A DNA stretch of 15,312 bases from Pseudomonadota bacterium (GCA_016195205.1 JACQAB010000042.1:1-15312), one strand, 5' to 3'; positions 6,890 to 15,312 are shown, counted from the first letter of the stretch. Numbers and translations are program-made. The notes: generated by a model from the sequence alone, not told the origin.

Positions 6890-7822
6890 ATGCCCTTCCG
6901 TATCCTCCCCGAAAACACCCGCATCGATTTCGTCCGCCTGCGCTGGATTGCCTTCACCGTCACCCTGCTGATGCTGGTGGCTACAGGTGTCTTGCTGGCC
7001 ACGCTGGGAATTAATTTCGGCACCGATTTCCGCGGTGGTATCTTAATCGAGGCGCGCGCCCCCCAGGCGATTGACCTGCACGGCCTGCGCGAGAAGCTGG
7101 ACGGGCTTGGCCTGGGCCAGGTGGAGCTTCAGGAATTCGGCGCACCGACCGACGTGCTGGTCCGCGTGAAGCGCCAGGAAGGCGCCGAGGCCGAGCAGAA
7201 CGCCGCCATCGCCAAGGTGTGTGACAGCATGGGCACCGGCTACGAATACCGCCGCGTCGAGGTGGTGGGCCCGCGCGTGGGCGAAGAATTGCGCCGGGCG
7301 GCGCTGATCGCCCTTACCTGCGCCCTGATAGGCATCGGCCTTTACGTGGCGGTGCGCTTCGAATGGCAATTCGGCGTGGCGGCGCTGGCGGCCACGTTCC
7401 ACGACGTGCTGGTGACAGTGGGGCTTTATTCGCTGCTGCGCATGGAGTTCGACTTGACCGCCGTGGCGGCGCTGCTGACTCTGGCGGGCTATTCCATCAA
7501 CGACACCGTGGTGGTGTTCGACCGCATCCGCGAAAACTTAAGGCGCAGCAAAAGTTCCACGCTTAAACAGGTGATCAACGACGCCGTCAATCAAACCCTG
7601 TCGCGCACGATGATGACCTCGCTGACCACCTTGATGGCGATGATTCCGCTGGTGCTGTTCGGCGGTGCGGCATTGTTCAACTTCTCGGTGGCCATCGTGT
7701 GGGGCATCGTGGTGGGAACGTTTTCATCCATCTATGTCGCCGCCTCCCTGCTGCTTTACATGAAGCCGGTGCGCGGCATTCCCAGCGGCATTGGCAAAAC
7801 GGAAGCTGTTGCCGCCAACTAA
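6890..7822 (+). CDS. secF: SecF, protein-export membrane subunit
   Basis: SecF works with SecD in the inner membrane, using the proton-motive force to help proteins leave the SecYEG channel on the periplasmic side. The 310-residue product has the expected plan: TM1 (about 19-42), the INFGTDFRGG motif (41-50), a periplasmic P1 domain (about 51-125), then a VGPRVGEELRRAALIAL start to the five-TM block. The family's hallmark segments are present: VRFEWQFGVAALAATFHDVLVT, SINDTVVVFDRIRENLR, and SRTMMTSLTTLMAMIPL near the end. The ATG at 6890 lies directly against the C-rich arm of an octamer-repeat hairpin (CCCCTAAAATG), so no Shine-Dalgarno is present. SecD normally lies just upstream, but here the preceding gene is the thioredoxin/NHL protein, so secD must be elsewhere. 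The stop is 3 bp before a palindromic repeat. Confidence 0.96.
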   Translation: MPFRILPENTRIDFVRLRWIAFTVTLLMLVATGVLLATLGINFGTDFRGGILIEARAPQAIDLHGLREKLDGLGLGQVELQEFGAPTDVLVRVKRQEGAEAEQNAAIAKVCDSMGTGYEYRRVEVVGPRVGEELRRAALIALTCALIGIGLYVAVRFEWQFGVAALAATFHDVLVTVGLYSLLRMEFDLTAVAALLTLAGYSINDTVVVFDRIRENLRRSKSSTLKQVINDAVNQTLSRTMMTSLTTLMAMIPLVLFGGAALFNFSVAIVWGIVVGTFSSIYVAASLLLYMKPVRGIPSGIGKTEAVAAN

Positions 7823-7824
7823 TA

Positions 7825-7913
7825 TGTCATCCCAGCGCAGGCTGGGATCCATGGCAACCGCCTCTCTGCCCGAAAGATTTTTGCCATGGATGCCTGCATT
7901 CGCAGGCATGACA
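7825..7913. repeat. 89-bp palindromic double-hairpin repeat (REP/MITE-like)
   Basis: The element starts TGTCAT (7825-7830) and ends ATGACA (7908-7913). Inside each end is a small hairpin: CCCAGC-GCAG-GCTGGG (7831-7846) on the left and GCCTGC-ATTC-GCAGGC (7892-7907) on the right. Next inwards come ATCCATGGCAA (7847-7857) and its exact complement TTGCCATGGAT (7881-7891). The termini and the inner 11-mer pair across the element, while the two mini-stems differ from each other but are each self-complementary. This style of dispersed palindrome is familiar in proteobacterial genomes. It fills the 94-bp convergent gap between secF and the peptidase gene and could act as a two-way terminator. Confidence 0.85.
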
Positions 7914-7916
7914 TGT

Positions 7917-8429
7917 CTAAAATGTAAAAGGATAAGGCAGCTTCACCAGGCCGCGCGCAATTAACAGACCGATGGTCAGCCCGCAAAACAGAAACGGCGC
8001 GTAATACACCTTGCGGATGCGCTTGCCCGCCAGCCAGCAGCCACCGATCCACAGAATGGCGATCCACGCCCCCGCGAACCACGCGAAAAGCGCCGGCACG
8101 ATGCCGAACGACAGCACGGCCAGGCCCGTCCATTTGGCATCGCCCATGCCCAGGGCATCTTTCTTTAATAGGCGATACCAGATTTCGTTGAATAGCCAGA
8201 TCAGCAGCCAGGCCCCCAGGCCTTCCAATGTGAAGATCAGCGCTTTCTGCCAGCCTTCGCCCATGAAGCGCGCCACGGTCATCACCACCGCGCCGAAGAT
8301 CAGCGGGATATTGGGCACGACCCCCGTGCGGGCGTCCCACAACGCCACGCCGAGAAGAATCAGATACACCGCCGCGGAAAACCACGGGGCATAGGGACCG
8401 GAGAAGAATTGAAGGAGAAGACTGAACAT
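7917..8429 (-). CDS. Prepilin peptidase, A24 family (type IV leader peptidase/CpaA-like)
   Basis: A24 peptidases are inner-membrane aspartyl proteases that cut the short leader of type IV pilin-like precursors. The 170-residue product is almost entirely hydrophobic (about six TM segments) and lacks the N-terminal cytoplasmic Cys domain of PilD, so it is of the short CpaA/TadV-like type. Both catalytic aspartates are in place: D32 in WDARTGVVPN and D97 in GMGDAKWTG (the GxGD motif). The ATG at 8429 directly abuts an octamer-repeat hairpin (the base before the ATG already belongs to the arm), so no Shine-Dalgarno is present. It is the last gene of a minus-strand set after two pilin-like paralogues, which are plausible substrates. 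No secretion ATPase or platform protein is in the window, so the rest of the machine lies elsewhere. Confidence 0.85.
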   Translation of the reverse strand: MFSLLLQFFSGPYAPWFSAAVYLILLGVALWDARTGVVPNIPLIFGAVVMTVARFMGEGWQKALIFTLEGLGAWLLIWLFNEIWYRLLKKDALGMGDAKWTGLAVLSFGIVPALFAWFAGAWIAILWIGGCWLAGKRIRKVYYAPFLFCGLTIGLLIARGLVKLPYPFTF

Positions 8430-8500
8430 GGGGGCTAAGGGGCTAGGGGGCTGAGGGACTCAGTTTTCATACCCTTAGCCCCTGAGTCCCCAAGCCCCTA
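8430..8500 (-). repeat. Octamer-repeat hairpin element, copy 2 (pilin-like gene to peptidase gene)
   Basis: Units of the AAGGGGCT/GAGGGACT type fill 8430-8463 and the inverted units fill 8472-8500. GGGACTCAG (8455-8463) pairs perfectly with CTGAGTCCC (8482-8490), and the stem can continue outward to about 8446/8499 with two mismatches and a G-U pair. The tiny stem CTGAG-GGA-CTCAG (8451-8463) is an alternative fold inside the left arm. The element spans from 2 bp after the pilin stop to the peptidase ATG. Confidence 0.8.
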
Positions 8501-8502
8501 TT

Positions 8503-9081
8503 TTAACTTCCGCAATCGGCGCTGGCTGAACCGTTGGGCCGGGTGATCCACAAAATAAAACGCTGGGAAGAACTGGAAGAATCGTAGACCAGCTCGTTCG
8601 CGCTGAAGGCCACCGACACCTGCGCTAGGCCGTTTTTGATGCCGACATCGGAAGGCGTATTCGGCTGAATGCGAACGCAACGTCCGCCGTTGGCCCCCGC
8701 GTTTACATAATACCATGGGCCAAAGCCCGCAGGGGGTGGCGGGAAGGCGGCGGGCGACTGGCCGGTCCACAAATTCTGCTGGCCACTGGTGTAGGCCGGG
8801 CAATCCAAGCTATCCACCGCCGTGCCGTTGCCGGTGGAGGATGGGTATTTGTCGGCCAGCTCGCCACGATCATAACCATAAGTATAGCATTCCAGAATCT
8901 TGTTACGGATCAGGTTGGCCTGGCTTTTCATGTCATGCGCCACGCGGTCGGGTACGATGGTGGTGCCCATGAAGTTGCCGCTGCTGGCGCTGATGGCGAT
9001 GGCAATCACCCCCAGAAGAGCGATGACGAAAAGGATCATGCCGATGGCAATTCCAGAATTCAGAGCAAGACGGTTTTTCAT
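8503..9081 (-). CDS. Pilin-like secreted protein, paralogue 2 (192 aa)
   Basis: The N-terminus has a short basic leader (MKNRLALNSG) followed by a 21-residue hydrophobic helix (IAIGMILFVIALLGVIAIAIS), the layout of type IV prepilins and pseudopilins with possible cleavage after G10. The usual Glu at position 5 of the mature helix is absent (Met), as in some minor components. The rest is a Ser/Gly/Asn-rich globular domain with cysteines in ECYTYG, LDCPAY, GGRCVRIQ and the terminal ADCGS, which could form disulphides outside the cytoplasm. It is clearly homologous to the protein encoded just upstream (shared blocks SGNFMGTTI.PDRVA, NLWTGQ/NLWSGQ, WYYVNAG..GGRC.RIQP, SQRFI.WIT.P.G..SADC). The ATG has GAGGAC at about 9 bases, so the start is supported. 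The exact family is not recognised. Confidence 0.75.
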   Translation of the reverse strand: MKNRLALNSGIAIGMILFVIALLGVIAIAISASSGNFMGTTIVPDRVAHDMKSQANLIRNKILECYTYGYDRGELADKYPSSTGNGTAVDSLDCPAYTSGQQNLWTGQSPAAFPPPPAGFGPWYYVNAGANGGRCVRIQPNTPSDVGIKNGLAQVSVAFSANELVYDSSSSSQRFILWITRPNGSASADCGS

Positions 9082-9097
9082 AGCTTTTGTCCTCGTT

Positions 9098-9168
9098 GCT
9101 AGGTCGCTCGGTTTCTAGGTTGCTTGGTAAAAAAGATAACCAAGAAACCAAACAACTCAGAAATCCAG
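9098..9168 (-). repeat. Octamer-repeat hairpin element, copy 3 (between the two pilin-like genes)
   Basis: The same 8-bp periodicity appears with a different unit: CTAGGTCG, CTCGGTTT, CTAGGTTG, CTTGGTAA on the left (9099-9130) and inverted GGTT-type units on the right (about 9136-9168). The arms pair imperfectly; the best block is GGTTGCTTGGT against its inverted partner ACCAAGAAACC with one mismatch. It starts about 9 bp past the upstream stop and ends about 16 bp before the downstream ATG, leaving room for that gene's ribosome site. Confidence 0.7.
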
Positions 9169-9177
9169 AGACTTCTA

Positions 9178-9843
9178 TTAACTGCTGCAATCGGCGCTGA
9201 CCGTGCCGGTGGGCAAGGTGATCCAGATAATGAAACGCTGCGAACTGCCGGCCGAATCATACACCTTTTCCTGTGAGGTATAACCACTGGCGGCGATGTC
9301 GATGCCGCTTTTGATGCCGGAATCCGTGGCATTGCCGCTGCTGGGCTGAATGCGGATGCAGCGCCCGCCGGAATCCCCGGCATTCACGTAATACCAATGG
9401 TCAAACCCCTGCGGCGGCGGCGGCATAAACACGCTGCCCTGCCCGCTCCACAGATTTTGCGATCCCGAACCATAAGACGGGCAATTCACACTTTCGATCG
9501 CCGTGCCCGAACCGCTGCTGGTGGGATAGAAGACCGTGGTGTCGGTAGGGTATTTTCCCGTGCCGCAGCCCGAGCGGCTGTAGACGCCGGGGGTAACTTC
9601 GATATTACCCGAGCACTCCACATTCTTGTTATCCACGCCGTTGCGATAACATTCCGTAATTTTGGTTCTGATCAGGGCGGCCTGGCTTTTCAATTCCTGC
9701 GCCACGCGGTCGGGGGTGATGGTGGTGCCCATGAAGTTGCCGCTGACCGAAAAAGCGACCGAGATCGCGGCAATAATCGCCAATACAAAAAGGATCAGGC
9801 CAATGGCGATGCCGGATTGGGACGAAAGGCGGGAGTTATTCAT
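9178..9843 (-). CDS. Pilin-like secreted protein, paralogue 1 (221 aa)
   Basis: This is the longer paralogue of the next gene in the same transcript. The leader (MNNSRLSSQSG) is followed by the hydrophobic helix IAIGLILFVLAIIAAISVAF, again without the Glu usual at mature position 5. After the shared SGNFMGTTITPDRVAQELKSQ block it carries about 30 extra residues (about 74-103, including NVECSGNIEVTPGVYSRSGC) with two additional cysteines; the remainder aligns with the paralogue through to the final ADCSS. The protein is likely exported and retained as a pilus or pseudopilus component processed by the A24 peptidase two genes downstream. The ATG at 9843 is the only in-frame start after an upstream stop and lacks a Shine-Dalgarno. 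It is the first gene of the minus-strand set, with a plausible promoter at 9896-9923. Confidence 0.75.
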   Translation of the reverse strand: MNNSRLSSQSGIAIGLILFVLAIIAAISVAFSVSGNFMGTTITPDRVAQELKSQAALIRTKITECYRNGVDNKNVECSGNIEVTPGVYSRSGCGTGKYPTDTTVFYPTSSGSGTAIESVNCPSYGSGSQNLWSGQGSVFMPPPPQGFDHWYYVNAGDSGGRCIRIQPSSGNATDSGIKSGIDIAASGYTSQEKVYDSAGSSQRFIIWITLPTGTVSADCSS

Positions 9844-9895
9844 GAATGGTACGAAGCAGGAGGAGAGATAGGTATTCTGTTAAAGCGTATGCATG

Positions 9896-9923
9896 ATTAC
9901 AAGCTGCAAATTAACATCTGCAA
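9896..9923 (-). promoter_or_regulatory. Candidate sigma-70 promoter for the pilin-like operon
   Basis: Read on the minus strand, TTGCAG (9918-9923) and TGTAAT (9896-9901) are separated by 16 bases, close to the TTGACA/TATAAT consensus. The implied leader before the ATG at 9843 is roughly 45 bases. TTTGCAG occurs twice in the same orientation 14 bp apart, overlapping the -35 and the spacer, and could be a regulator site. No other promoter-like pair was seen upstream of this gene set. Confidence 0.4.
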
Positions 9924-10011
9924 ATGGCCATGAAATTAAAGTTTTTCTTGATTTTCCGGAGAAAGGAAAGTAACCTGAGAGCATAGAAAAAGCCTTTTGA
10001 AAGAACGCCTC

Positions 10012-10325
10012 ATGAGGATGCCCAATACAACCCTCATCAACAAAAAAGGGTATGGCCGTTCCATCTATTCGTCCCGGCCCGTTTATTACGCTTCCTTCTC
10101 AGACCGGCTGCAGGCCACCCCAGCCCATCCTTTCTATCTCAATCATGTTCGCACCAATAAACTGGACGAATGATTCAGCAACCGCTTTTCCACGAAAAGC
10201 AAACGCAGCAAAGAACAGACAGCCGTCAACAAGCTGAAAAGCATCCTCGACAGTCTTGAAACCCGTTTTCCTGAAAACGGCTGCGCGGGCGGGGACGAAT
10301 CTTTTGAGCTTCGCGCGGCATCGTT

Positions 10326-10329
<4 letters not shown>
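10012..10329 (+). pseudogene. Possible small gene interrupted by one in-frame TGA
   Basis: In the 482-bp gap between the pilin-like genes and clpB, one plus-strand frame runs from ATG 10012 (second ATG at 10018) to TAA 10327-10329 and is broken only by TGA at 10171-10173. The first part encodes 53 residues (MRMPNTTLINKKGYGRSIYS...); after the stop come 51 more (FSNRFSTKSKRSKEQTAVNK...), with a helical, charged stretch around NKLKSILDSLETRFPENG. If the TGA were TGG the join would read NKLDEWFSNRF. No family is recognised and the ribosome site is weak. The antisense strand is also partly open here, so a chance frame is a real alternative. The rest of the gap (9934-10011) shows nothing else recognisable. 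Confidence 0.25.
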
Positions 10330-12884
<2,555 letters not shown>

Positions 12885-12892
12885 GAGATACA

Positions 12893-12972
12893 GGGGCTAA
12901 GCGTCTGAGCGGCTAAGCGACTTAGGGGCAAAAAAACCAGCCGCTTAGCCGCTAAGTCGCTCAGCCGCTTAA
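12893..12972 (-). repeat. Octamer-repeat hairpin element, copy 4 (gtrA-like gene to clpB)
   Basis: Tandem units CTAAGCGT, CTGAGCGG, CTAAGCGA, CTTAGGGG occupy 12897-12928, and inverted units (GCCGCTTA, GCCGCTAA, GTCGCTCA, GCCGCTTA) occupy 12940-12971, around an A-rich loop. In one register 14 of 16 positions pair (left CTAAGCGACTTAGGGG). Local mini-stems such as CTAAG-CGA-CTTAG (12913-12925) are also possible, because CTNAG is itself palindromic. It lies 8 bp before the clpB ATG in the mRNA. Confidence 0.85.
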
Positions 12973-12997
12973 TTATATGGGGGAGTGTCTTCATTTC

Positions 12998-13384
12998 TCA
13001 AGCCTTCGGGAAAACCAGCGCCCAGGCTCCGCTAAAGTTCAAGATCATTCCGGCCAGCGAACCCGCCGCCACGCCCAGCACCGGGTATTCATGCACCAAG
13101 GGCACAGTAGCCACCAGAAACGCGTAAGTTCCGTAATTCAAAACGAAGCCCAGGGTACTGACCGTCAGGAATTTAAACCACTCCATTCCCATATCCGTAT
13201 TCGCCCGGTCGCGGAAGGTGAACAGCCGGTTGCCCGCCCAGCTGAAGCTGGCCGCGCAGATAAAGGAAAAAAGCCGGGCGCTATACGGATCAAGCCCTAG
13301 GATTTTTATCACCAGCATCAGCACCACGCTATCCACCACGAAGGCGCAGGTGCCGATGACGAAGAATTTTGCGAAGCGTTTCAT
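12998..13384 (-). CDS. GtrA-like four-TM membrane protein
   Basis: GtrA-family proteins are small inner-membrane proteins thought to help move or present polyprenyl-phosphate-linked sugars, usually next to a GtrB-type glycosyltransferase. The 128-residue product has four hydrophobic helices (about 6-30, 37-56, 70-92, 98-125). It carries the family's marks: the KFFVIGTCAFVVDSVVLML start, SFSWAGNRLFTFRDR after helix 2, and a C-terminal NFSGAWALVFPK resembling the usual NF..NR.WVF ending. The ATG at 13384 is 2 bp after the stop of the glycosyltransferase gene, so the two are surely co-transcribed, in keeping with a GtrA/GtrB pair. No ribosome site is visible; coupling from the upstream gene is likely. 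Confidence 0.88.
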   Translation of the reverse strand: MKRFAKFFVIGTCAFVVDSVVLMLVIKILGLDPYSARLFSFICAASFSWAGNRLFTFRDRANTDMGMEWFKFLTVSTLGFVLNYGTYAFLVATVPLVHEYPVLGVAAGSLAGMILNFSGAWALVFPKA

Positions 13385-13386
13385 GG

Positions 13387-14313
13387 TTAGCGCATGTGGC
13401 GCAATGCCGATTGCGCCAGGTAATGCATGCGCTTGGCCTCAAGCCGCGCGCGGGTCAGGCTGTCTAAAATCAATCCAAGGCCGAACGACATGAAGCTTAA
13501 AATCATGAAGCCAGTCGCCAGCACCGCGGTGGGTACGCGCGGCACCAGACCCGTGCGCATGAATTCATCCACCACCGGCAGGCCCAGCCACAACGCAAAA
13601 GCCGCCAGCGCCGCTCCGGTCACCCCAAAGAACACCAGCGGCTTTTCTTCCTTCATCAGATAGAAAATGGCGAACAGAATGCGCGCACCGTCGCGGAAGG
13701 TTTTCAGCTTGCTGAGCGAGCCCTCCGGCCGCTCCTGATACGGCGTTTCCACCTCATGCACCGGCAGGCGCAATTGCAGCGCGTGCACCGTGAGTTCGGT
13801 TTCAATTTCAAACCCGCGCGCCAGCGCCGGAAAAGATTTCACGAAACGGCGCGAAAAAGCGCGGTAGCCCGAAAGCACGTCGCGGAAGCTGCGCCGGAAT
13901 AACAGGCCCACCACGAAGCTGATGGCATGGTTGCCGAACAAATGCCCGCGCCGGTAGGCCGCGGCGCTTCTTGAAACCCGCGCGGCGTTGACCATGTCAT
14001 ACGGGCCTTCGGTAATGGCACGCACCAGCTGCGGCGCTGAGGCAGCGTCATACGTATCGTCACCGTCCACCAAAACGTAAATATCGGCTTCCACATCGGC
14101 GAACATGCGGCGTACCACTTGGCCCTTGCCCTGCAGGCGCTCGGTCCGCGCATGGGCACCTGCCGTTAAGGCCTTCTGAACGCTGCCATCTGTTGAATTA
14201 TTGTCGTAAACATAAACTTGTGCCCCGGGCAGAATATTGGCAAAATCCCGCGCCACTTTGGCTATGGTGGCTTCCTCGTTGTAACAGGGGATGAGTACGG
14301 CAATTTCAGGCAT
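13387..14313 (-). CDS. GT2 glycosyltransferase, GtrB/dolichol-phosphate-mannose-synthase-like
   Basis: The 308-residue product has an N-terminal GT-A domain: MPEIAVLIPCYNEEATIAKV start, YVYDNNSTDGS (about 34-44), and the metal-binding motif LVDGDDTYD (D83-D86). A GYRAFSRRFVKSFPAL block follows, and the ETPYQERPEGSLSKLKTFRDG segment is typical of polyprenyl-phosphate glycosyltransferases. Two C-terminal TM helices (about 225-248 and 262-287) anchor it in the inner membrane. It probably transfers a sugar from a nucleotide donor to undecaprenyl phosphate; the sugar cannot be read from sequence. Together with the GtrA-like protein it may supply a lipid-linked sugar for decorating a surface polysaccharide. 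The ATG at 14313 has no clear Shine-Dalgarno and is 63 bp from the divergent folE. Confidence 0.9.
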   Translation of the reverse strand: MPEIAVLIPCYNEEATIAKVARDFANILPGAQVYVYDNNSTDGSVQKALTAGAHARTERLQGKGQVVRRMFADVEADIYVLVDGDDTYDAASAPQLVRAITEGPYDMVNAARVSRSAAAYRRGHLFGNHAISFVVGLLFRRSFRDVLSGYRAFSRRFVKSFPALARGFEIETELTVHALQLRLPVHEVETPYQERPEGSLSKLKTFRDGARILFAIFYLMKEEKPLVFFGVTGAALAAFALWLGLPVVDEFMRTGLVPRVPTAVLATGFMILSFMSFGLGLILDSLTRARLEAKRMHYLAQSALRHMR

Positions 14314-14325
14314 GGCCGATTAGGA

Positions 14326-14359
14326 TGCGGGAGCGCCCTTGAAAAGGCAAGTTCCCGCA
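14326..14359 (+). promoter_or_regulatory. Inverted repeat in the folE / glycosyltransferase divergent gap
   Basis: TGCGGGA (14326-14332) pairs with TCCCGCA (14353-14359), and the centre can form a smaller CCTT-GAA-AAGG stem. The repeat takes up over half of the 63-bp gap and lies 17 bp before the folE ATG, just upstream of its GGAG ribosome site. It may be an operator or a leader structure. A TTGAAA hexamer lies inside it, but no good -10 follows. Confidence 0.4.
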
Positions 14360-14376
14360 CAAGATGGAGTAGAGCA

Positions 14377-14985
14377 ATGTTTAAAATGCGGCCCGCAAAA
14401 GAACAGGCCAATATCAAGTCACCCGTCTCGCGCGAAGCGGCGGAGGAAGCCGTGCGCACGATTCTGCGCTATATCGGCGAGGACGTAAACCGCCCCGGCT
14501 TAGCGGATACGCCCGGCCGCGTGGTGCGCGCCTGGGAAGAATGGTGCGCGGGCTATAAGGAAGACCCCGAAGCCACGCTGAACACCACCTTCGAAGACAT
14601 TCAAAATTACGACCAACCCATCATCATGCGCGATATCGATTTCATCTCGCATTGTGAGCATCACATGGCACCCATGCCGGGCAAGACGCACATCGCCTAT
14701 TGGCCGTCGGACAAAATCGTCGGCATCAGCAAGCTGGCGCGCATCGTCGATGTGTTCGCGCTGCGCCTGCAGTCGCAGGAAAATCTGACGCGCGAAATCG
14801 CCGAGGCGATTGACCGCGCGCTGAAGCCCAAGGGCGTGGCGGTGGCGGTGGAAGCGGCGCATGGCTGCATGACCACGCGCGGCGCGTATAAACCCGGCGC
14901 CATGCTGCTGACGCGCACTTTCACCGGCTGCTTTGAAAGCGACCGGGCGCTGCAGGAGCAAATCCTGTCTGCCTTAAAAAGCTAG
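14377..14985 (+). CDS. folE: FolE, GTP cyclohydrolase I (type IA)
   Basis: FolE converts GTP to 7,8-dihydroneopterin triphosphate, the first step towards tetrahydrofolate and possibly queuosine-type precursors. The 202-residue product has the zinc ligands of the classical enzyme: C93 and H96 in SHCEHHMAPMPG, and C164 in AHGCMTTRG. The VGISKLARIVDVFALRLQSQENLT segment and the N-terminal TPGRVVRAWEEW helix are typical. The ATG at 14377 is chosen because GGAG (14366-14369) lies 7 bases upstream and the protein then has the normal length. The frame stays open further upstream to a GTG at 14218, but using that would overlap the start of the divergent glycosyltransferase gene. The stop is one base from the stop of the convergent gene at the right edge. 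Confidence 0.97.
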   Translation: MFKMRPAKEQANIKSPVSREAAEEAVRTILRYIGEDVNRPGLADTPGRVVRAWEEWCAGYKEDPEATLNTTFEDIQNYDQPIIMRDIDFISHCEHHMAPMPGKTHIAYWPSDKIVGISKLARIVDVFALRLQSQENLTREIAEAIDRALKPKGVAVAVEAAHGCMTTRGAYKPGAMLLTRTFTGCFESDRALQEQILSALKS

Positions 14986-14986
14986 G

Positions 14987-15312
14987 TTATCTGGCAACAA
15001 TCGCGTTGAAATAGGTGGGCAACTGGCGGCTGATTTCGCCGTCAATGGCCTGCAGGGCGCGCATCATCAGCGCCATATAGGCGGCGCGATGTTCTTCCGG
15101 CGTGCCGCCGAAAGGCACCTGCTGGGCCTGTTGCGTGGTGGCGGTAATCGTTGCCCCCGTGCCGTTCGGCTGGCTGGCGGTGACCATCACGTTCAGATCC
15201 ACCGAAAGTTCGGCCTTTTCGGAATCGTCGAAGTTGAACCAGCCGGAATCCCTTCCCGCGCCCGTGCTGCGCACCTGGAAGCTGGCCTGGCGCACCACGA
15301 AACGCACGATGT
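14987..15312 (-). CDS. C-terminal part of an unrecognised protein (5' end outside window)
   Basis: The frame is open to the right edge, so the real start is beyond the window; a GTG at 15307 is probably internal. The visible 108 or so residues begin IVRFVVRQASFQVRSTGAGR, contain strand-like, polar segments (AELSVDLNVMVTASQP, GATITATTQQAQQVPFGG) and end in an amphipathic helix (EHRAAYMALMMRALQAIDGEI) followed by SRQLPTYFNAIVAR. Short beta-rich domains ending in such a helix occur in outer-membrane or ABC-transport auxiliary lipoproteins, but the N-terminus that would show a lipobox is missing, so this is only a suggestion. It is convergent with folE. Confidence 0.65.
   Translation of the reverse strand, partial: IVRFVVRQASFQVRSTGAGRDSGWFNFDDSEKAELSVDLNVMVTASQPNGTGATITATTQQAQQVPFGGTPEEHRAAYMALMMRALQAIDGEISRQLPTYFNAIVAR

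Noticed and set aside
9397..9933. 178-codon plus-strand frame across the first pilin-like gene
   Set aside because: Antisense to a frame with a clear leader, TM helix and a homologous neighbour; the plus frame shows no recognisable domain.
10052..10237. 61-codon plus-strand frame in the clpB/pilin gap, and an antisense frame in the same place
   Set aside because: Neither has a convincing start or ribosome site; the interrupted frame at 10012-10329 is the longer open alternative and is reported instead at low confidence.
12893..12972. Octamer arrays as a CRISPR or as intrinsic terminators
   Set aside because: Units are 8 bp with no unique spacers, which excludes CRISPR; the stems lack a following T-run in the direction of the genes they separate, which argues against rho-independent termination.
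14218..14376. Upstream GTG extension of folE adding 53 residues
   Set aside because: It would overlap the divergent glycosyltransferase start, has no FolE homology as I know the family, and the ATG at 14377 has a good ribosome site.

Overview
The window looks like a chromosomal stretch of a Gram-negative, probably alphaproteobacterial genome. The dapD-dapE pair, the ClpB N-terminus (MDITKYSDRA...), RecX, SecF and a TGTCAT-ended palindromic repeat all fit that reading, but no rRNA or other phylogenetic marker is present, so the assignment is an inference. Coding density is high, many start codons have weak or no Shine-Dalgarno sequence, and no tRNA, rRNA, CRISPR array, transposase or phage gene was seen.

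Layout: (1) 2-1424 (+) holds the 3' end of dapD and all of dapE, two steps of the succinylase branch of lysine/diaminopimelate synthesis. (2) 1429-2689 (-) is a two-gene unit of unknown function; its distal gene may belong to the TraB/TIKI/ChaN-like group. (3) 2817-3281 (+) is a short recX whose 3' end overlaps, tail to tail, an uncharacterised membrane protein (3203-4192, -). That gene sits downstream of a two-domain dCMP-deaminase-like gene (4211-5215, -, GTG start). (4) 5320-7822 (+) holds an NHLRC2-like thioredoxin/NHL protein and secF, which has no secD beside it. (5) 7917-9843 (-) holds two paralogous pilin-like secreted proteins and an A24 prepilin peptidase, probably one operon with a plausible sigma-70 promoter at 9896-9923. 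(6) 9844-10325 is the only long gap; it contains one open frame on + interrupted by a single TGA. (7) 10326-14313 (-) holds clpB, a GtrA-like membrane protein and a GtrB/DPM-like glycosyltransferase. (8) 14377-14985 (+) is folE, followed tail to tail by the 3' end of an unrecognised gene that runs off the window.

The most striking signal is a set of four intergenic hairpin elements (about 6794-6888, 8430-8500, 9098-9168, 12893-12972). Each is built from roughly four tandem 8-bp units of the form CTNRGNNN, a loop, and an inverted array of the same units. The unit sequence differs between elements (AAGGGGCT, AAGCGGCT or TTCTNGGT types), yet the two arms of one element match each other. All four nearly fill the gap between two genes read in the same direction, and in the mRNA each lies just before the downstream start codon (secF, prepilin peptidase, second pilin, clpB). 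None lies in a convergent or divergent gap. A different, double-hairpin palindromic element fills the convergent gap between secF and the peptidase gene. I do not recognise the octamer-hairpin family from memory; it is the best candidate for something undescribed here.
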